A DNA stretch of 64,000 bases from Mantis religiosa (taxonomy: Eukaryota; Arthropoda; Insecta; Mantodea; Mantidae). Where the stretch lies: NCBI GenBank assembly GCA_030765055.1, contig CM060955.1, forward strand, positions 103,136,201-103,200,200, given 5' to 3'. Below are positions 1 to 11,680 of this stretch, one piece after another; the first letter of the stretch is position 1, and every line of letters begins with the position of its first letter. Below the pieces are notes generated by a model. That model was given only the letters and a program-made list of their open reading frames with translations. It searched no databases and was not told the DNA's origin. A program made the translations under genes and the position numbers.

Positions 1-2541
1 CCATGCCACGCCCCTGAGCTAAACATAATCAAGTTTTAATGCCGTTAACATAAGTAGGAGGAAAATTACATGATGTGAACTTCCTTGAAGAAATTGAAGA
101 TATGATGCGTTAGAAAACCTCCATGAAAAGCGATCCTTATGCAGTGAAACCAGTTTTAATAATGAATATAATAATCTTTTGTTTCCAAATTGATTTGGAG
201 GTTCGATTCATATTCAAGATATATTCAGTTCATATAATATAGAAGAGAAACCAAAACAAATGGTCAGAAGACAGCTTTGTTCTATATTGTGCAAAAAGAA
301 GAAGGGCTTGGCAGGAGTTAAAAACAGAGCTGGACAAAGAAGTGCAAGAGTCTGAACGTTTTGCATGTAGAAGTGATCCAGAGAAAGTTTGGAACTGATC
401 GTCCAGTTCCGGAGAAAAGAACATCTTTTGGGGCTGTTCTGAATTCATAGGCACTAAGTTTCTACTTTCTCCGCTACGTTAGAGAAAAGTGTTGAACATC
501 AACCAAATATTAAATACAAGAATTCAATGTTCCTTTGAATCCAAAAGAAGTAGAAAACGGTCTGCGTGTGATGCTGTATGTGTGCCAGAAATATGAGAAC
601 CTGGCTACATGCCTAACGTGGCATTTGAATTCAATATCTTCCAAGTATGTAATAGGAAGAATATAAAGAAAATCCCCCCATAGCAGGCAACTCCTATGAT
701 GAAACATATCTTCAAAATATTTAATAATTTTCATTAAAATACCAGATGCATAAGATATTTTCATTTCAAATAAAAGGTAATATTTAGAACGTCATCAGAA
801 GTCCTTATTCCGGTGGATAAAATTTGTTTACACAAAAACTGTAGATAGGCTAAAACACACAATTTATGTTCAAATAATCTGTATTGCGGAGTAAACAACT
901 TTGAATATATTTCTTGATACTTGCTTGACTATCCAGTACTTATTTTTCAAACAGACATTTGGCTTTGTATTTTTACTCCAGGATCTGTGAAAACAATGAC
1001 ATTTCAAGCACGACACACCAAACCTCTCAAGAACTGTACTGTCCAGGATTCATTGTACCTACAAGGAAATGTGTAGTTAAATAATATTTGCATATTTTTA
1101 TCTTAAAACTTTAACCAGACAGTAGAATAAATGCTTGAGGAATAGAATTTACAAGAATGGGATAAGGTCATTCAAGAATTAGATTTTTATTTCGGTTGGA
1201 ATTTTTCCAGCAATTCAAATTGTAAACCTTTGAACGTTATACTTTTTCTGGGTGCTCGCCATATAATATTCAGCATAGGATTACTGCGGGCTTCGTTTTA
1301 ATCGTTTGCCCTTTTTGATAGGTGTAGCTTGAGGAATAATATATATGAAATGAAGTTGCAGCTAGTAGAGAAAGGGTTGTAATTCGTATTACCACTTTTT
1401 AAACAAACAATGGCGCTAGAATAATATTGGATGCAACAGGCGCCGATGTTTACAGAGATTCAGAGGTCTAAATTTTTGGAATAAACCCATGCTGATCGTT
1501 ATGGCAATCATTACGGGAATTATTTTGCAAAGAAAAGCGAATTATTTTCAGCCGCTAGCGTTACCATTTATTATGTCTGGGAACCAAGCAGAGAATAGGC
1601 ATTTGTTTATTCTGCCAACGTTGCGTGCTTGTTTTCCATCTCCAGAAAAAGAGAAAAAAATCTGAGGGAAACAAAAAGCTGGCGTTCCATAATTACGTTA
1701 CGACAGCATGGTCGGATTTGCTTTTCTTCTACTATAACCCTTTTGGCAGTGAAAGGAAAATTACGACGAAATTTCCTACTTTATTTCTGTGCATAGAATG
1801 AGAGAGAATGAGAGAGAGAAAGTAGAAAGGCATACCATAAAGAAAAATGATATCTGTGGCTTTAATAAAGTTAGAGCTTATTTGAGAAACATTCTTCAGT
1901 CTCTATTTCATTTTTAAATTGTTTCTCTAGGGTAAAATAAATATTAGAGCAGATACCAATTTGGCCTCCCTGGTAGGTTTGCATTTTTTGTTAGCAATCA
2001 GCAAACCACAAATGAAAATACCAGAATGTAATATTAGAGTGAAATGAATTTACATAAGAAAGCAAATAATGAGTTACATTTAAATAATTTCCCTACCAAA
2101 ATGTTTATTTTATACTCATCTACAGAACTGTTACAAAGCTTATCGTTCTATCCACTTCTCATTTATGTAGGTAAAAGCTAGCAGATTTTTTTTCATATAT
2201 GTATTTACAGGAGGGACATAAAGGGCTGCATACCTTTGATTTCTAATTTGAAAAATAATTTTAAATTGCACCACGAGTAAGTGGGGGGGGGGGAAGAAAA
2301 AGAAAAGATGGTAAATGTAGCCTTTGACAGAAAACAAATAGTTCTAAAATTCAAATCAACAGCTACAGTATCTCACAGATACTGACAAAAGAAAGGTTTG
2401 ACATAAATTTTGTATTTTAAAATGGCATATCCTTTTGTGCATTAGTTTGTAATATTTGTTATTTCTTATGATTTACTTGTTATAAAAAATTCATTGAGAG
2501 TGATTAGGACCTCGCAGGCACTTTGCTTGAAATTCCAGGTA
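1..2541. other. AT-rich stretch, no gene recognised
   Basis: I see no domain, tRNA-like box or paired terminal repeat in this 2.5 kb. Short open frames occur on both strands but none resembles a known family. There is a small GA-rich patch near 1800-1825 and an 11-base G run at 2283-2293. It reads as intergenic or intronic insect DNA. Confidence 0.5.
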
Positions 2542-3759
2542 TACAGGGTGAACATAAAGTTTCAATCCATTTTCGAGAAAACGTAATATTTGATTCAAAC
2601 AAATACAGGTATTGTAAACCATATGACATGGTAACACATAATCTGTGAACGTTTTTTCTTAGTTCATTCGATAAGACCACCTTGTACTTCCATACAGGTT
2701 TCCCAGCGATGCACTGCTGCTTCACTCTTTTTCAGCGTTGCAGGTGTGATTTTGGATATTGCCTGACTGTTACGCTCTGGAAGCATTGGAAGGTGATTTT
2801 AACTTTGTAAACTTGTGATTTCACGTATCTCCATGCAAAATAGTCAAAAGGTGTAAGATCTGGGGACGTGGCTGCCATATGCAGTGTGAACCCCTGCCAA
2901 TCCATCGACGGGGGAATGCGGTGTCCTGGTACTCCCGAACAATCGGTGCGAAATGAGGAGGGGCTCCATTCTGTTGCAAAACCATAGTATTCAAAATGCC
3001 ATCCTGCTGTAATTGTGGTTGAAGGAGCAATTGAAGCATATCAAGGTACGAAATGCCTGTCACTGTTTGTTCTCCGAAGAAGAATGGCTCATACACCTTC
3101 GATTTTGTCAGTCTCAACCACACATTAACTTTTGGGGTATTTCGTTCTCACTCCATGATCGAATTTGGTTGTTCACACTCTACAGTTGTGTCTGTCGAGC
3201 ATGCCGCATGTGTGGAAGGTGTCATCATCGCTAAACAACACATTTTGAAACAACTTGGCTTCTTCAACTGCCCTCAACAGGTCATAACACATTGTTTCGC
3301 GACAAGCGCAGTCTTCCAGTTCCAATGCATGTCGAAATTGGAGATGATATGACCGTTTTTAAAAGCTAAATTCAGAATCTTCCACACTGTAGATTGTGGT
3401 ACACCCAACTCTCGACTAAACCTCCTGGTTTATGCTTTCGGACTTCTGATCACGGCATCGCTTAGCTGTTGCATAGTTTCATTGGCCACCCGGGGTCCAC
3501 CAGAACGTTTCACGTCTCGTACACTGCCTGTTCTTTGAAATTTCTGCTTAAGTAGTCTGATACTAGCCCTTGTTGGACCAGGTTTATGGAATTTTCGTTC
3601 AAAATCCGTTTGAACCTTCTGATTAGTAAATCCCCTCAAACGTGCAGAAACAACAGCGATTCATTCTTCAGTTGACAGTATCTTTCAGATTTCCTGTGAA
3701 AGAAATTCAAAATCGACAGTTTTCTGAAAAATGGATCCAGACATTATGTTCACCCTGTA
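2542..3759 (-). mobile_element. Tc1/mariner-superfamily transposon, DD41D type
   Basis: Both ends carry a terminal inverted repeat that starts CAGGGTGAACATAA and stays alignable for about 40 bp, including the shared CCATTTT block. The repeats are flanked by the dinucleotide TA (2542-2543 and 3758-3759), the target duplication of the IS630/Tc1/mariner superfamily. The unit between the TAs is 1,214 bp, a normal full length. The transposase lies on the minus strand and is broken. The second and third catalytic positions are separated by 41 residues when the two frames are joined, which places it among DD41D elements. Confidence 0.85.
2553..3744 (-). pseudogene. Broken DD41D transposase
   Basis: The protein would bind the element's ends and catalyse cut-and-paste movement. 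The likely start is the ATG at 3744. An in-frame stop follows after about 19 codons, so the N-terminal helix-turn-helix part (3430-3639, with KQKFQRTGSVRDVKRSGGPR) is cut off from it. The catalytic core (2821-3123) reads VYEPFFFGEQTVTG, then LQQNGAPPH, where Asn sits at the usual second catalytic Asp, then FPRRWIGRG. A frameshift near 2873 moves the third catalytic part (SPDLTPFDYFAWRYVK) to another frame. Stops, frameshifts and the Asp-to-Asn change mean it is dead. Identification is from the motif order of the family and is firm at superfamily level. Confidence 0.8.
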
Positions 3760-4000
3760 CTTTTATTAGTAGGGTCCGGATTTTATGAAATTACGTACTC
3801 GGTTCCTGTATATGTAGTCCTATAAAACGCTAAAATGTCAACGAATTACACAGATAGGACCCTTATTCCAAAATTTTAAATTACATATTTTTGCATATTT
3901 TCAGCTATAATACATATTTGTTACCATAATATACTATAATAATTTTATATATTTTAACATTATTGTGGATTTATTGTACATTTTCATCCTTTACAATAAT

Positions 4001-4939
4001 TACACTGGGCAACAATGAAAATCTATCGGACTTAAAAATAGTGAATTTTCATGTATTTCCATCTGCTGAATTAAAAAATCACCACAAAAATGACAGCTTA
4101 GCTCTTGTTTTAAAGTTAAAATGACATTTCATTTTTTAGAGTGAAGATTTTAAATTTGGGGGAATTTTGTGGGGGAGTTGGCACACCTGTCAAATAACAA
4201 ATCACAATCGGAGAGAAATTTTGAAAATTAAGTGATGCAAAGCTTAAGGAAGGCATTTTTGTCAGACCACAAATAAGAGAACTTGTAAAGGATCCAAACT
4301 TGGGAGGGGAAAGAAAAGGAAGCTTGGGAAGCCTTCAAGGGTGTCGTTCATGGATTTTTAGGCAACAAAAGAGATGACAACTACAAGCATTTGGTGACAG
4401 TGCTCCTGCAAAGCTGTCGCTGCCTCGGATGCAACTTCTCCGTTAAGATCCATTTTCTCTACTCCCACCTTCACCTTTTCCCTCCTAGTTGTGGAGCTGT
4501 TAGGGATGAACATGGGGAGAGAATCCATCAGGAAAATTCCGTTATGGAACAAAGATATCAAGGCCATTGGAATGAAGTAATGCTTGCGGATTACTGTTGG
4601 TCTTTGTATAGGGATTCTGCGGAACACCATCACAAGAGGCAAATTAAAAGACGACGAAGTAAATACAAGACACAACTATCTGCGAAATATTTTTCCAGCA
4701 ATTTAGAAGTCTTAGCTTGTAATTACCAATTAAAATAGTCAATTGCACTTTCATTGTAGTTAGCATGCATGTAATTAAAATGTATCCTTTTCTCTCAATC
4801 CGTAATATACTACCAGCTTGTGTATATAATAGAAACTACAGCTAATAAAAATTTTCATTGTCATATTTGTTTTTCTACACCCAAAATTAGTAGGAATTGC
4901 CTCATGAAAAGCTCGAAACATTCAAATTTTTCCAGTGCT
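4001..4939 (+). mobile_element. Unclassified TIR element, CACTGGGCAAC ends, copy 1
   Basis: This copy begins TACACTGGGCAACAATG and aligns along its length with the copy at 44236-45597. In that copy the far end reads GTTGCCCAGTGTAAT, the reverse complement of this start, so the family has terminal inverted repeats. Here the right end is worn down to CCAGTGCTA near 4930-4939. It holds one reading frame of a repeated arthropod protein. The superfamily is unknown to me. The target duplication is not clear; it may be TA. Confidence 0.65.
4391..4738 (+). pseudogene. Repeat-encoded ORF with HGERxHQ motif, copy 1
   Basis: The frame encodes LGCNFSVKIHFLYSHLH, then DEHGERIHQENSVMEQRYQG, then HWNEVMLADYCWSLYRDS and a basic tail (KRQIKRRRSKYK). 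I recognise this as a protein segment seen many times over in arthropod genomes, usually annotated as hypothetical. Its biochemical role is not known to me. The conserved His, Glu and Asp residues could be catalytic, but that is inference. Compared with the 44.5 kb copy, this one has lost about a dozen bases near 4300, which breaks the frame upstream, so it is a remnant rather than a gene. Confidence 0.55.
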
Positions 4940-5099
4940 ATTGTTACATAGCAAGAAAGGGAAGAAATATTGCAGGTTTTATTATTGTGGTTCTCATCCC
5001 AATCCTATATAGTGTCGTTATTGTCGCCTAGCTATGAGGCTTGTCCAGCGGACTTAGTTTCTTCGCCACATTAAACACCAAAATGTCCAACTCCAAGAT

Positions 5100-5342
5100 T
5101 TTTTTTTTTAAATTTACGTGCGCCCCAAAGTTAAGTTATATCGGACGGTGAATGAATTGGGTGAAATTATGCTCAATTATTCCAGGGTCCATGGAGCTTA
5201 GAGTTACCCGACATTCGTCTTGAATGATAAGGGAAAACTCCGGAAAAACCCTTATCTAGGTAACTCACCCTGACCGCGATTCGAACTCGGGACCTCTTGA
5301 ACGTGAGGCAGACATGCTACCATCTACGCCACCGAGGCGGGC
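5100..5342 (-). mobile_element. tRNA-derived SINE, family A, copy 1
   Basis: Read on the minus strand it opens with a tRNA-like head: a box A-like GCGTAGATGGTAGC and a box B-like GAGTTCGAATC. A body follows (GTGAGTTACCTAGATAAGG) and an A-rich tail (the T run at 5100-5109 on the plus strand). A 13-bp target-site duplication with one mismatch flanks it (CCAACTCCAAGAT at 5087-5099, CCAACTCCAAAAT at 5343-5355), showing insertion by LINE-driven retrotransposition. Head, body, tail and duplication are all present, so this is a complete copy. Confidence 0.9.
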
Positions 5343-5355
5343 CCAACTCCAAAAT

Positions 5356-6670
5356 GATGGCTGTATGTTAAAAACATTCAAAGCTAAAGTGCACGTGTTT
5401 GATGCGGACAACAATAACTTATTAGTTTGTAATGCTAATGTCACTTGTTTAAGCTTTATACAAAAGTTACCGCGTTCCTTTTTTTTTCTCTCGTACAGTA
5501 GCAGTGTTATTTTTTAGTGAAACTACCTTGCAAATATGCAATTTATTGCTCACTGAGATGGATCGAATTAAATGGAATGAATTAATTCGAATTGAAATTA
5601 AATTGGTTTTCACGATAATTCACCCTATTGCTCCCTATATAATACTTACGCAACTTGTATGAATTTAAGTAAGAAACTAGTGGTTTATGAAAATGTATGA
5701 GCATGGCTGTTTAGCATGTTCAAGCATCATATGATTATGGATATTGCCCATTTCAAATAGTTACCTAATATACCTGATTTTTTTTTTCTTTTTGCTCTAT
5801 GAGCAAATACTGCTTTGGTTATTTTCTCCATTTTAATAACTAAAAATAACAGACCCAATCCAATCTGTAAGATTGGTTCATATTTTTTGTTGAAATTAAT
5901 TTTAATGTCAGTTATTACAGGAACGACTTTAAAACCTTTTTCACGAAACTACCGTGATACATTTTGTGGAAGTTTGTTATAGGTATTATTAACACGAAAA
6001 TGTAAAAATTTAAAAACGAAAGGCGAATTCCTTAAACTTTTATGAGAGAAAAACAAGTTCCTTCTTATAGGTTCACGCTGTGTTTCCATAGCTATCAAAA
6101 CCGTGTACTAGAAAGGTAATTGTTGCGTGTTCTAAGCAGGCGTGGAAACGTGCGAACGTCGTCCAATAAAGAACGGAGCTTAAGCACGCTTTGCATTACG
6201 TGTTTATTCAGCTCGCTATAGACGGCTTGTTTATGATGGTAAATTTACCTTATAATCCGCTCTCATACGGTTATGCGAAGTAATTAGCCTATCGGCTACC
6301 GCTCATAATACATTTATATCAACGGGCGAGCGCTCCTGAATGCATACATTTCCCCCCCTAAATGGGCTACAAAGACATCGATGGCGACAAAAAGTGGATG
6401 GCAGATGCTTTCAACGATGTTGTTTCCGCATGGATAATTCGGGCTTGGTGATAACAGCTTTTACAAGCGTTCTGTGAAGTTAGATACGGAAGTTCGTCAT
6501 CACCAGATCTCAAAACGCACAGACAAAATTCGTAATTTATTCCCTTTTTCCTGACTCACTCTTTTCAGCACAATTTATCCCATCATGTTGCTCTTTCCAT
6601 TCGTTACATTCAGCGGGGATACTAGTCCCCAGCGTGAAGGATAGGAGAACTCCTGAAATATGAGTTTCAG
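5356..6670. other. No gene recognised
   Basis: AT-rich DNA without identifiable domains, tRNA-like boxes or paired terminal repeats. I can assign nothing in it. Confidence 0.4.
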
Positions 6671-6733
6671 TACTACTACTGCTACGCCTACTACTACTAT
6701 TACTACTACCACTACGACTACTACTAATAATAG
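6671..6733. repeat. Imperfect (CTA)n trinucleotide microsatellite
   Basis: About 20 units of CTA/ACT with interruptions (GCTACGCC, ATT, ACG). Translated, it gives a meaningless poly-Val frame. Confidence 0.85.
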
Positions 6734-7063
6734 TTTATTGATAAGTAACTGTAAGTCCCTGCAGTATATTAAGAGCACCGACATAAATAGGAATATGCGC
6801 ATATGTTTGTGAATAACTACATGCAATCAAAGAATATCAACTACCTACATATTAAATTGCGTAATTTTATCAACAGTATAAAATATATGATTTTCTGCTC
6901 AATTAAGCAGCTTGCTTTTAAGCAGTTTTTTATAATATTTTTTTTTCAAATGTTAATTGCTTTAAATCCTAATTCGTTTAATAAAACGTTTCTTCTGCGC
7001 GTAACCCTGCAATTAGAATCATTTAAATTTGAGTCTATTACTGGTGCTAGTTTTATTTATATA

Positions 7064-7765
7064 GTGCTATCAATATAAATTTGAACCACTTTAATAGGTC
7101 ATAACTTTTGAACCAAAAATAGGACACACGTGTATCTTTGGGAGAATATAATACACAACTGGGAGATTACATTACACTATTTACATCTCAGAGAAACTGT
7201 TGGAACTGTCCTTCATCAGCATCTATACATGTTTGCACTCGTCTCACCATATTCTCTGAAGTTTTACGGAGAGTATCCCCGCCAATTTTACTTATTTGAG
7301 TTCGAATGGATTCCTTGAGAACATTAATTTTCTGTGACCTGTTCTTGTACACACTATTTTTAGATAACCTCACAAGAAAAAATCCGGTGAGGTTAGGTCA
7401 GGGGATCTGGGGAGCCACAGACCTTTTGAGATTATTCGACTATCAAAGCAATTGGTTACAAGTTACATTGTGTCATTAAATGTATGGCACGTTGCTCCAT
7501 CTTTCTGTAAATACCTTTCTCTCAATCCGATATCATTCAGCTGCACTACAGATGTCTTGAGGATACCCACAAAACTTCAGTGTCTACAGTCGTATCATAT
7601 ATAGATGCTGGTGGGAGACACTTCCATCATTTTCTCTGTGATGTAAATAGTGTAATGCAATCTCTCAATTATGTATTATATTCTCCCAAAGTTGCACGTG
7701 TGTCATTTTATTTGTTCAAAAGTTATGGCCTATTGAATTAGTTCAGGTTAATATAGATCGCAGTG
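7064..7765 (-). mobile_element. Long-armed Tc1-like element, copy 1
   Basis: The two ends are inverted copies of each other over about 200 bp, from GTGCTATCAATATAAAT at the left to its counterpart ending GATCGCAGTG at the right. TA precedes the left end (7062-7063). Related copies lie at 37968-39234 and 45806-46482. The arms are unusual because each contains the sequence for the last 20 or so residues of the transposase (motif ENMVRRVQTCID), so one arm is the antisense of the coding end. The centre holds the catalytic part of the gene on the minus strand. At about 700 bp it is far shorter than an autonomous element. Confidence 0.8.
7188..7530 (-). pseudogene. C-terminal half of a Tc1/mariner transposase
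   Basis: Read on the minus strand it runs from the second catalytic region (QKDGATCHTFND, Asp kept) through PRSPDLTSPDFFL (third Asp kept) to VYKNRSQKINVLKESI and the ENMVRRVQTCIDAD end. Thirty-eight residues separate the two aspartates, unlike the 34 of classical mariner. There is an in-frame stop after NDTM and another just after the FFL of the DFFLWG-type motif. The N-terminal DNA-binding domain and first catalytic Asp are missing. It is a non-functional internal-deletion derivative. Confidence 0.75.
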
Positions 7766-7771
7766 TACATA

Positions 7772-8275
7772 TGGTCACCCGAACATCGAAATTCTCGATA
7801 GAACCAGCTGGAAGGTAGGGCAAGACGTGAAGCATTCAGCCCATGCCTATCCATTTATCTGTGTAGCGCTCATGGAGGATATGGTTAGAAGAGCGGCACG
7901 AGACCTGTACCGTCTCTTTGCTCTCCCCCTGATGTCTGGAACCATCGGGATGATTTGTCGAGCCGCGAAGCTTCCAGAAACAGTGATCTTCCTATTTAAG
8001 GGCTGCAGTGGACTTGTCAGTTCGGTACTTGGCAAGCAGCCGTGAAGAGCGCCGTACTAATGAACGGACTGGAAGACTGCGTACGTGTATCAGAGGAGTT
8101 TTACGTAATTGTGAGTGTGGAGTAGACCTGTGACAGACGAACTGGTGGATTGTAATTGTGTGCGCTACGTAATTCTATGTAACTGGCAAGTGTTACATGT
8201 GTAATTCTGTGGAAATAAAGAACATTTTGAGTTTGTGGAATTGGACTTTTAATTTCACGAACCCACAAAGTCACA
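7772..8275 (+). mobile_element. Probable solo LTR (Ty3/Gypsy-like)
   Basis: The stretch has LTR architecture: a TATA-like TATTTAA at 7993-7999 and a polyadenylation signal AATAAA at 8214-8219. Its last part (GGAAATAAAGAACATTTTGA through CACGAACCCACAAAGTCACA) is shared with the LTRs at 26685, 32778 and 48213. The 3' end is therefore secure near 8275; the 5' end at about 7772 is inferred. No gag, pol or second LTR is nearby, so it is a solo LTR left after recombination, or a truncated insertion. It abuts the Tc1-like element to its left. Confidence 0.6.
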
Positions 8276-10549
8276 ATATATAACCTAAATTAAACTGTAA
8301 ATGAGAATGGCTATAATTCAAATTATAAAGTATACCGTGGCTACAATAGCAGTCTTTCAGTTAAATAAATAATGACTTTTATTTTATATTTATTTTGCTT
8401 TATTGTTTATAATCTTTTCCACAAAGCAATAGCTTCTTGAGACGTATTACATCAAGGATAAAATACCGTGAAAAATATTACTCTTAACGAAAACAAACAC
8501 CTATTTCTAATTCCATCATTTGGAATGTACAATATAAGATTTCTGTAAAGGTAAACGAATCGAGACACTTCATTGAATTAGATATTAGTATAGTATCTCT
8601 AGAACGGCTTAGAATCGAGTTCAAACCCACTAAAATCCACCTATTCTAGTTTATTTGTTGAATCTAAAATACATGACCTGCCCCTTTTTATGAATCACTG
8701 GAAAACTACTGACCAGGAACTACTGTTTGGTCCAGTTAAAATTTTAGGTTATTAAATGTTTAAATCGTTAGACGTTTCATTTTTGGATTTAAGCTGATAT
8801 GATCTGCGTGCAAAACAGGTTTTGGTTAGGAAAGGTAAAGCCATACTTAAAAATTACTTGCCATAGAGTGATTTGAACCACGGATTTTCCGATCTCCGTT
8901 CACTTGCTACAAAGACAACTTCTGAGCACGACAGTGAATTCTCAAATGACTCGCCTTTTTCCGGTAAACCGCTAGAATATCCCATAGTGCTACAAATGAG
9001 ATAGAATATCTTAATGGCTTCAGACTTCACATTTTAGACTACTATTAGGTCAATCAATGGAAATAGTTTTTTTTTCACCATAGCGCTGCGTAGGACAAAT
9101 AAAGATAACTGTAAATACTTTAAGATTATGACCTCTATCAGGTCAAAAAATTTAAATTAGTTCTTTCACACTAGCTTTATGTAGGACAAGATTTGGAAAG
9201 TCTGTTAGTTTGCACATAAATTCTGTTTGTATTGTGCTTTGTTGTGTTCTGTGTCCTTACAAACTGACCTCTTTCTGTCAGTGTAACTTCATGCCACATG
9301 TGAGTGAAAATGATGGAAACAGGTCTCATCACGTGTCACATTGTTGTACAGGAAGTTGTCGTCTTCCACCTGACATCATCTACCAGTGAGACAATGTGCC
9401 ACTCACTGAGAGCAGACTTCAACAACAAATGAATATGTTGACATCATTCACACATGTTGCTCCCTGGCAGCACAAAAGAGCACAATTACGTTGAAGTGCA
9501 TTTGGTGTCATAGTTGAGCTGATTTTCGCTCATCCAGGATTGCTCTCTGCATTCCATTCCAGAAGAGTAAAGCGCGGGTATAAACAAGGTTTGTAATGTG
9601 GAAAAGCGCAGTTCACGAGCTGCCATAGTTTGGAATGAACATTAGGTTAACTTCAGCGTATGACTGTATTATGCTACAATATTATGTGTAACCAGAATTG
9701 CGGCTGCTAACTTTCGAACCAAAGCGAAATGATTTCCTAGTAACATTCCCTGGTTCACATTCGTGAAGTCATGGGTTCAATGCCTGCTGGGCTGGTCATT
9801 CTGATTCTGGCCTTTTCAGTGGTTTAACTAAGCCAGAAGTAAATACTTGAGTGTTCCCCATCTATCACAATTTCTTTTCATACGTATATTACAATTTTCA
9901 TGGGGATGGCGGTTGGTACGTTGGTATGTTCTTCTCAGCGCTTGAATGTCTTGCTGGAACTTCTTCCATAGAGTGGCTCGTTTCATTCCAGGACATCAGG
10001 TACTAGGTCATGACTGGTTTATTCGGGAATGTTATAGACCCCATCCTTGTTAAAAATATTTTAATCCCCATGTTTGAAGTAAAGTATTTAACTGTTAGCG
10101 ATGATCCCTGATGTCTAGGACATATCAGTGCTGCCTTGTAGCAGAGTTCTTCTATACGCCCACAAATACATTGACACTTAATATCCTTATTTGGTGTTTT
10201 CCGAATCTGGTTCTCCTTCGGGTCTTTCCTGTATTCTTTCCCCCAGAGGTCACATTGGGGGTACAAAGGGCTGTTCTATGTTCCAGTGACTGGGCCATGC
10301 CAGCTATCTGGTCCTAATACCAAAGTTCAACCAAAACAGTGGTCAACAGCTGTGCTTTAAGAAGAATAAGAAATCTATTATTTATTCACAGTGAAAGGTA
10401 CAGGAATATATTTGCATTTTATTATATCATTTGTCTGCTAGATGGATTGGGAGAACATTGGCGTTTTAGGTATTTTTATTTTAATTCAAAGTAATGGGGT
10501 ATACAGCTCCATAGAAAGATGGACCAGTTGTACGATGGCAAACTATGCT
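8276..10549. other. Mostly featureless; weak tRNA-like traces
   Basis: Apart from the tRNA-like patch at 8835-8960, I see only one other weak hint: a box B-like ATGGGTTCAATGCC near 9771, which may be a worn SINE. Nothing else resembles a gene or a repeat I know. Confidence 0.4.
8835..8960 (-). mobile_element. Degenerate tRNA-like (SINE head) sequence
   Basis: On the minus strand a box B-like GTGGTTCAAATCAC follows a plausible anticodon-arm spacing (AAGTGAACGGAGATCGG). It does not close into an acceptor stem, so it is not a tRNA gene; it looks like an old SINE head. Weak call. Confidence 0.3.
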
Positions 10550-11200
10550 CAGAACACATTTTAAAATAAAGGGGAGAAATGTTGACACATTGCTGTTTGC
10601 TGATGACCAGATTTTAATTGCGGAGACGGAAGATAACTTACAAAGAGCCATACATGAATTAAATAATATTACAGGAGAATATAACCTTCAAATTTCACAT
10701 GAAAAATAAAAAATAATGGCTTTTATAGGAACGAACCATTTGAGAGCAAAAATTTGCATAAATGATAAACCCCTCCAACAGCAAAGTTATTTTAATTATC
10801 TTGGCTATATTGGGTCATATACCAGTAATAGAGATATACAAAACAAAATAAATAAATTCCAAACAATATGTGGCAGAGTAAAAAGAACTTTTAAAAATTG
10901 TAATCGTCAAACTTTATTAAAACTGTATAAAATAATGGCGATCCCAACCCTGCTTTATGGGTTTGAAAACTGTATCTTGACTATCTCACAACAGAAGAAA
11001 TTGAAGGCTGCTGAGATGAAATTTCTGAGACAGGTGGCAGGTTATAGACTCATAGACAAGAAAAGAAACGAGGGTACTAGAAGAGAATTGGAAATTCAGA
11101 GTCTAAATGAAACAACCATTGCATATAGGCAAAAATAGCTAGATCATGTGCAGAGTGACCGAAGACCGTACACCACAAATGAGATGGTCCGATCAATTTC
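10550..11200 (+). pseudogene. LINE reverse transcriptase fragment
   Basis: Reading from about 10553, the frame gives RNVDTLLFADDQILIAE, containing the FADD catalytic motif of reverse transcriptase, then the palm/thumb part (NLQRAIHELNNITGEYNLQI). It stops at a TAA just before 10716, then continues in the same frame with NYLGYIGSY, a thumb segment, LYGFENC and MKFLRQVAGYRLIDKKRNEG, the usual C-terminal run of insect non-LTR retrotransposons. The N-terminal endonuclease and fingers are absent, as expected for a 5'-truncated insertion. The final part (after 11138) drifts out of frame. Confidence 0.85.
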
Positions 11201-11507
11201 CTTGAAGTCGGAACGAGCCACAAGGCTTATACCCGCGTTCATTATATTTAGGGCCGCCTACTGAACAAAGTGCTCTCTAGATTTCCTGTCTGTTACACTG
11301 GCTTTCCATTCTAAAAAAAAATCTATTCTTAATCAATTCACACACAATACAAATGTCTTATATAAACTTGTACTTTGAAGTGCACAGTGAACCAACTCTG
11401 GTGTTTAACCTGGAAATGGATGCCGAAACTGACAGTGTAGCAAAAAACAGCGGAAAACATTGTGGTCACTGTATGAACGGGAACTACTGTCCAGCAACAC
11501 AAATAAG

Positions 11508-11680
11508 ATCCCTGAAAGGAAATTGCTCCCTTGCACAGTGGGACAAGGACAGCGAATTTGTGTGACAGGGAATGCATGTTACACAAGGAGCAGAACCGTT
11601 AAAAAACATGCGCCCTATTCACTCTGTACACGAAAACCGAGAAGATTCAATCAGAAAAGTAGAAGCTGTCAAAATGTTTT
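11508..11680 (+). repeat. Dispersed repeat, partner of 41494-41672
   Basis: About 170 bp here match, in opposite orientation, the stretch at 41494-41672, including the uninterrupted GCAGAACCGTTAAAAAACAT and ACCGAGAAGATTCA. By eye the two copies are roughly 85% alike. No coding sense, tRNA boxes or terminal repeats are evident, so the family is unknown. Confidence 0.65.

Noticed and set aside
230..454. Exon in the first 500 bases
   Set aside because: Both strands have short open frames here, but no reading resembles a known protein and no splice sites flank it convincingly.
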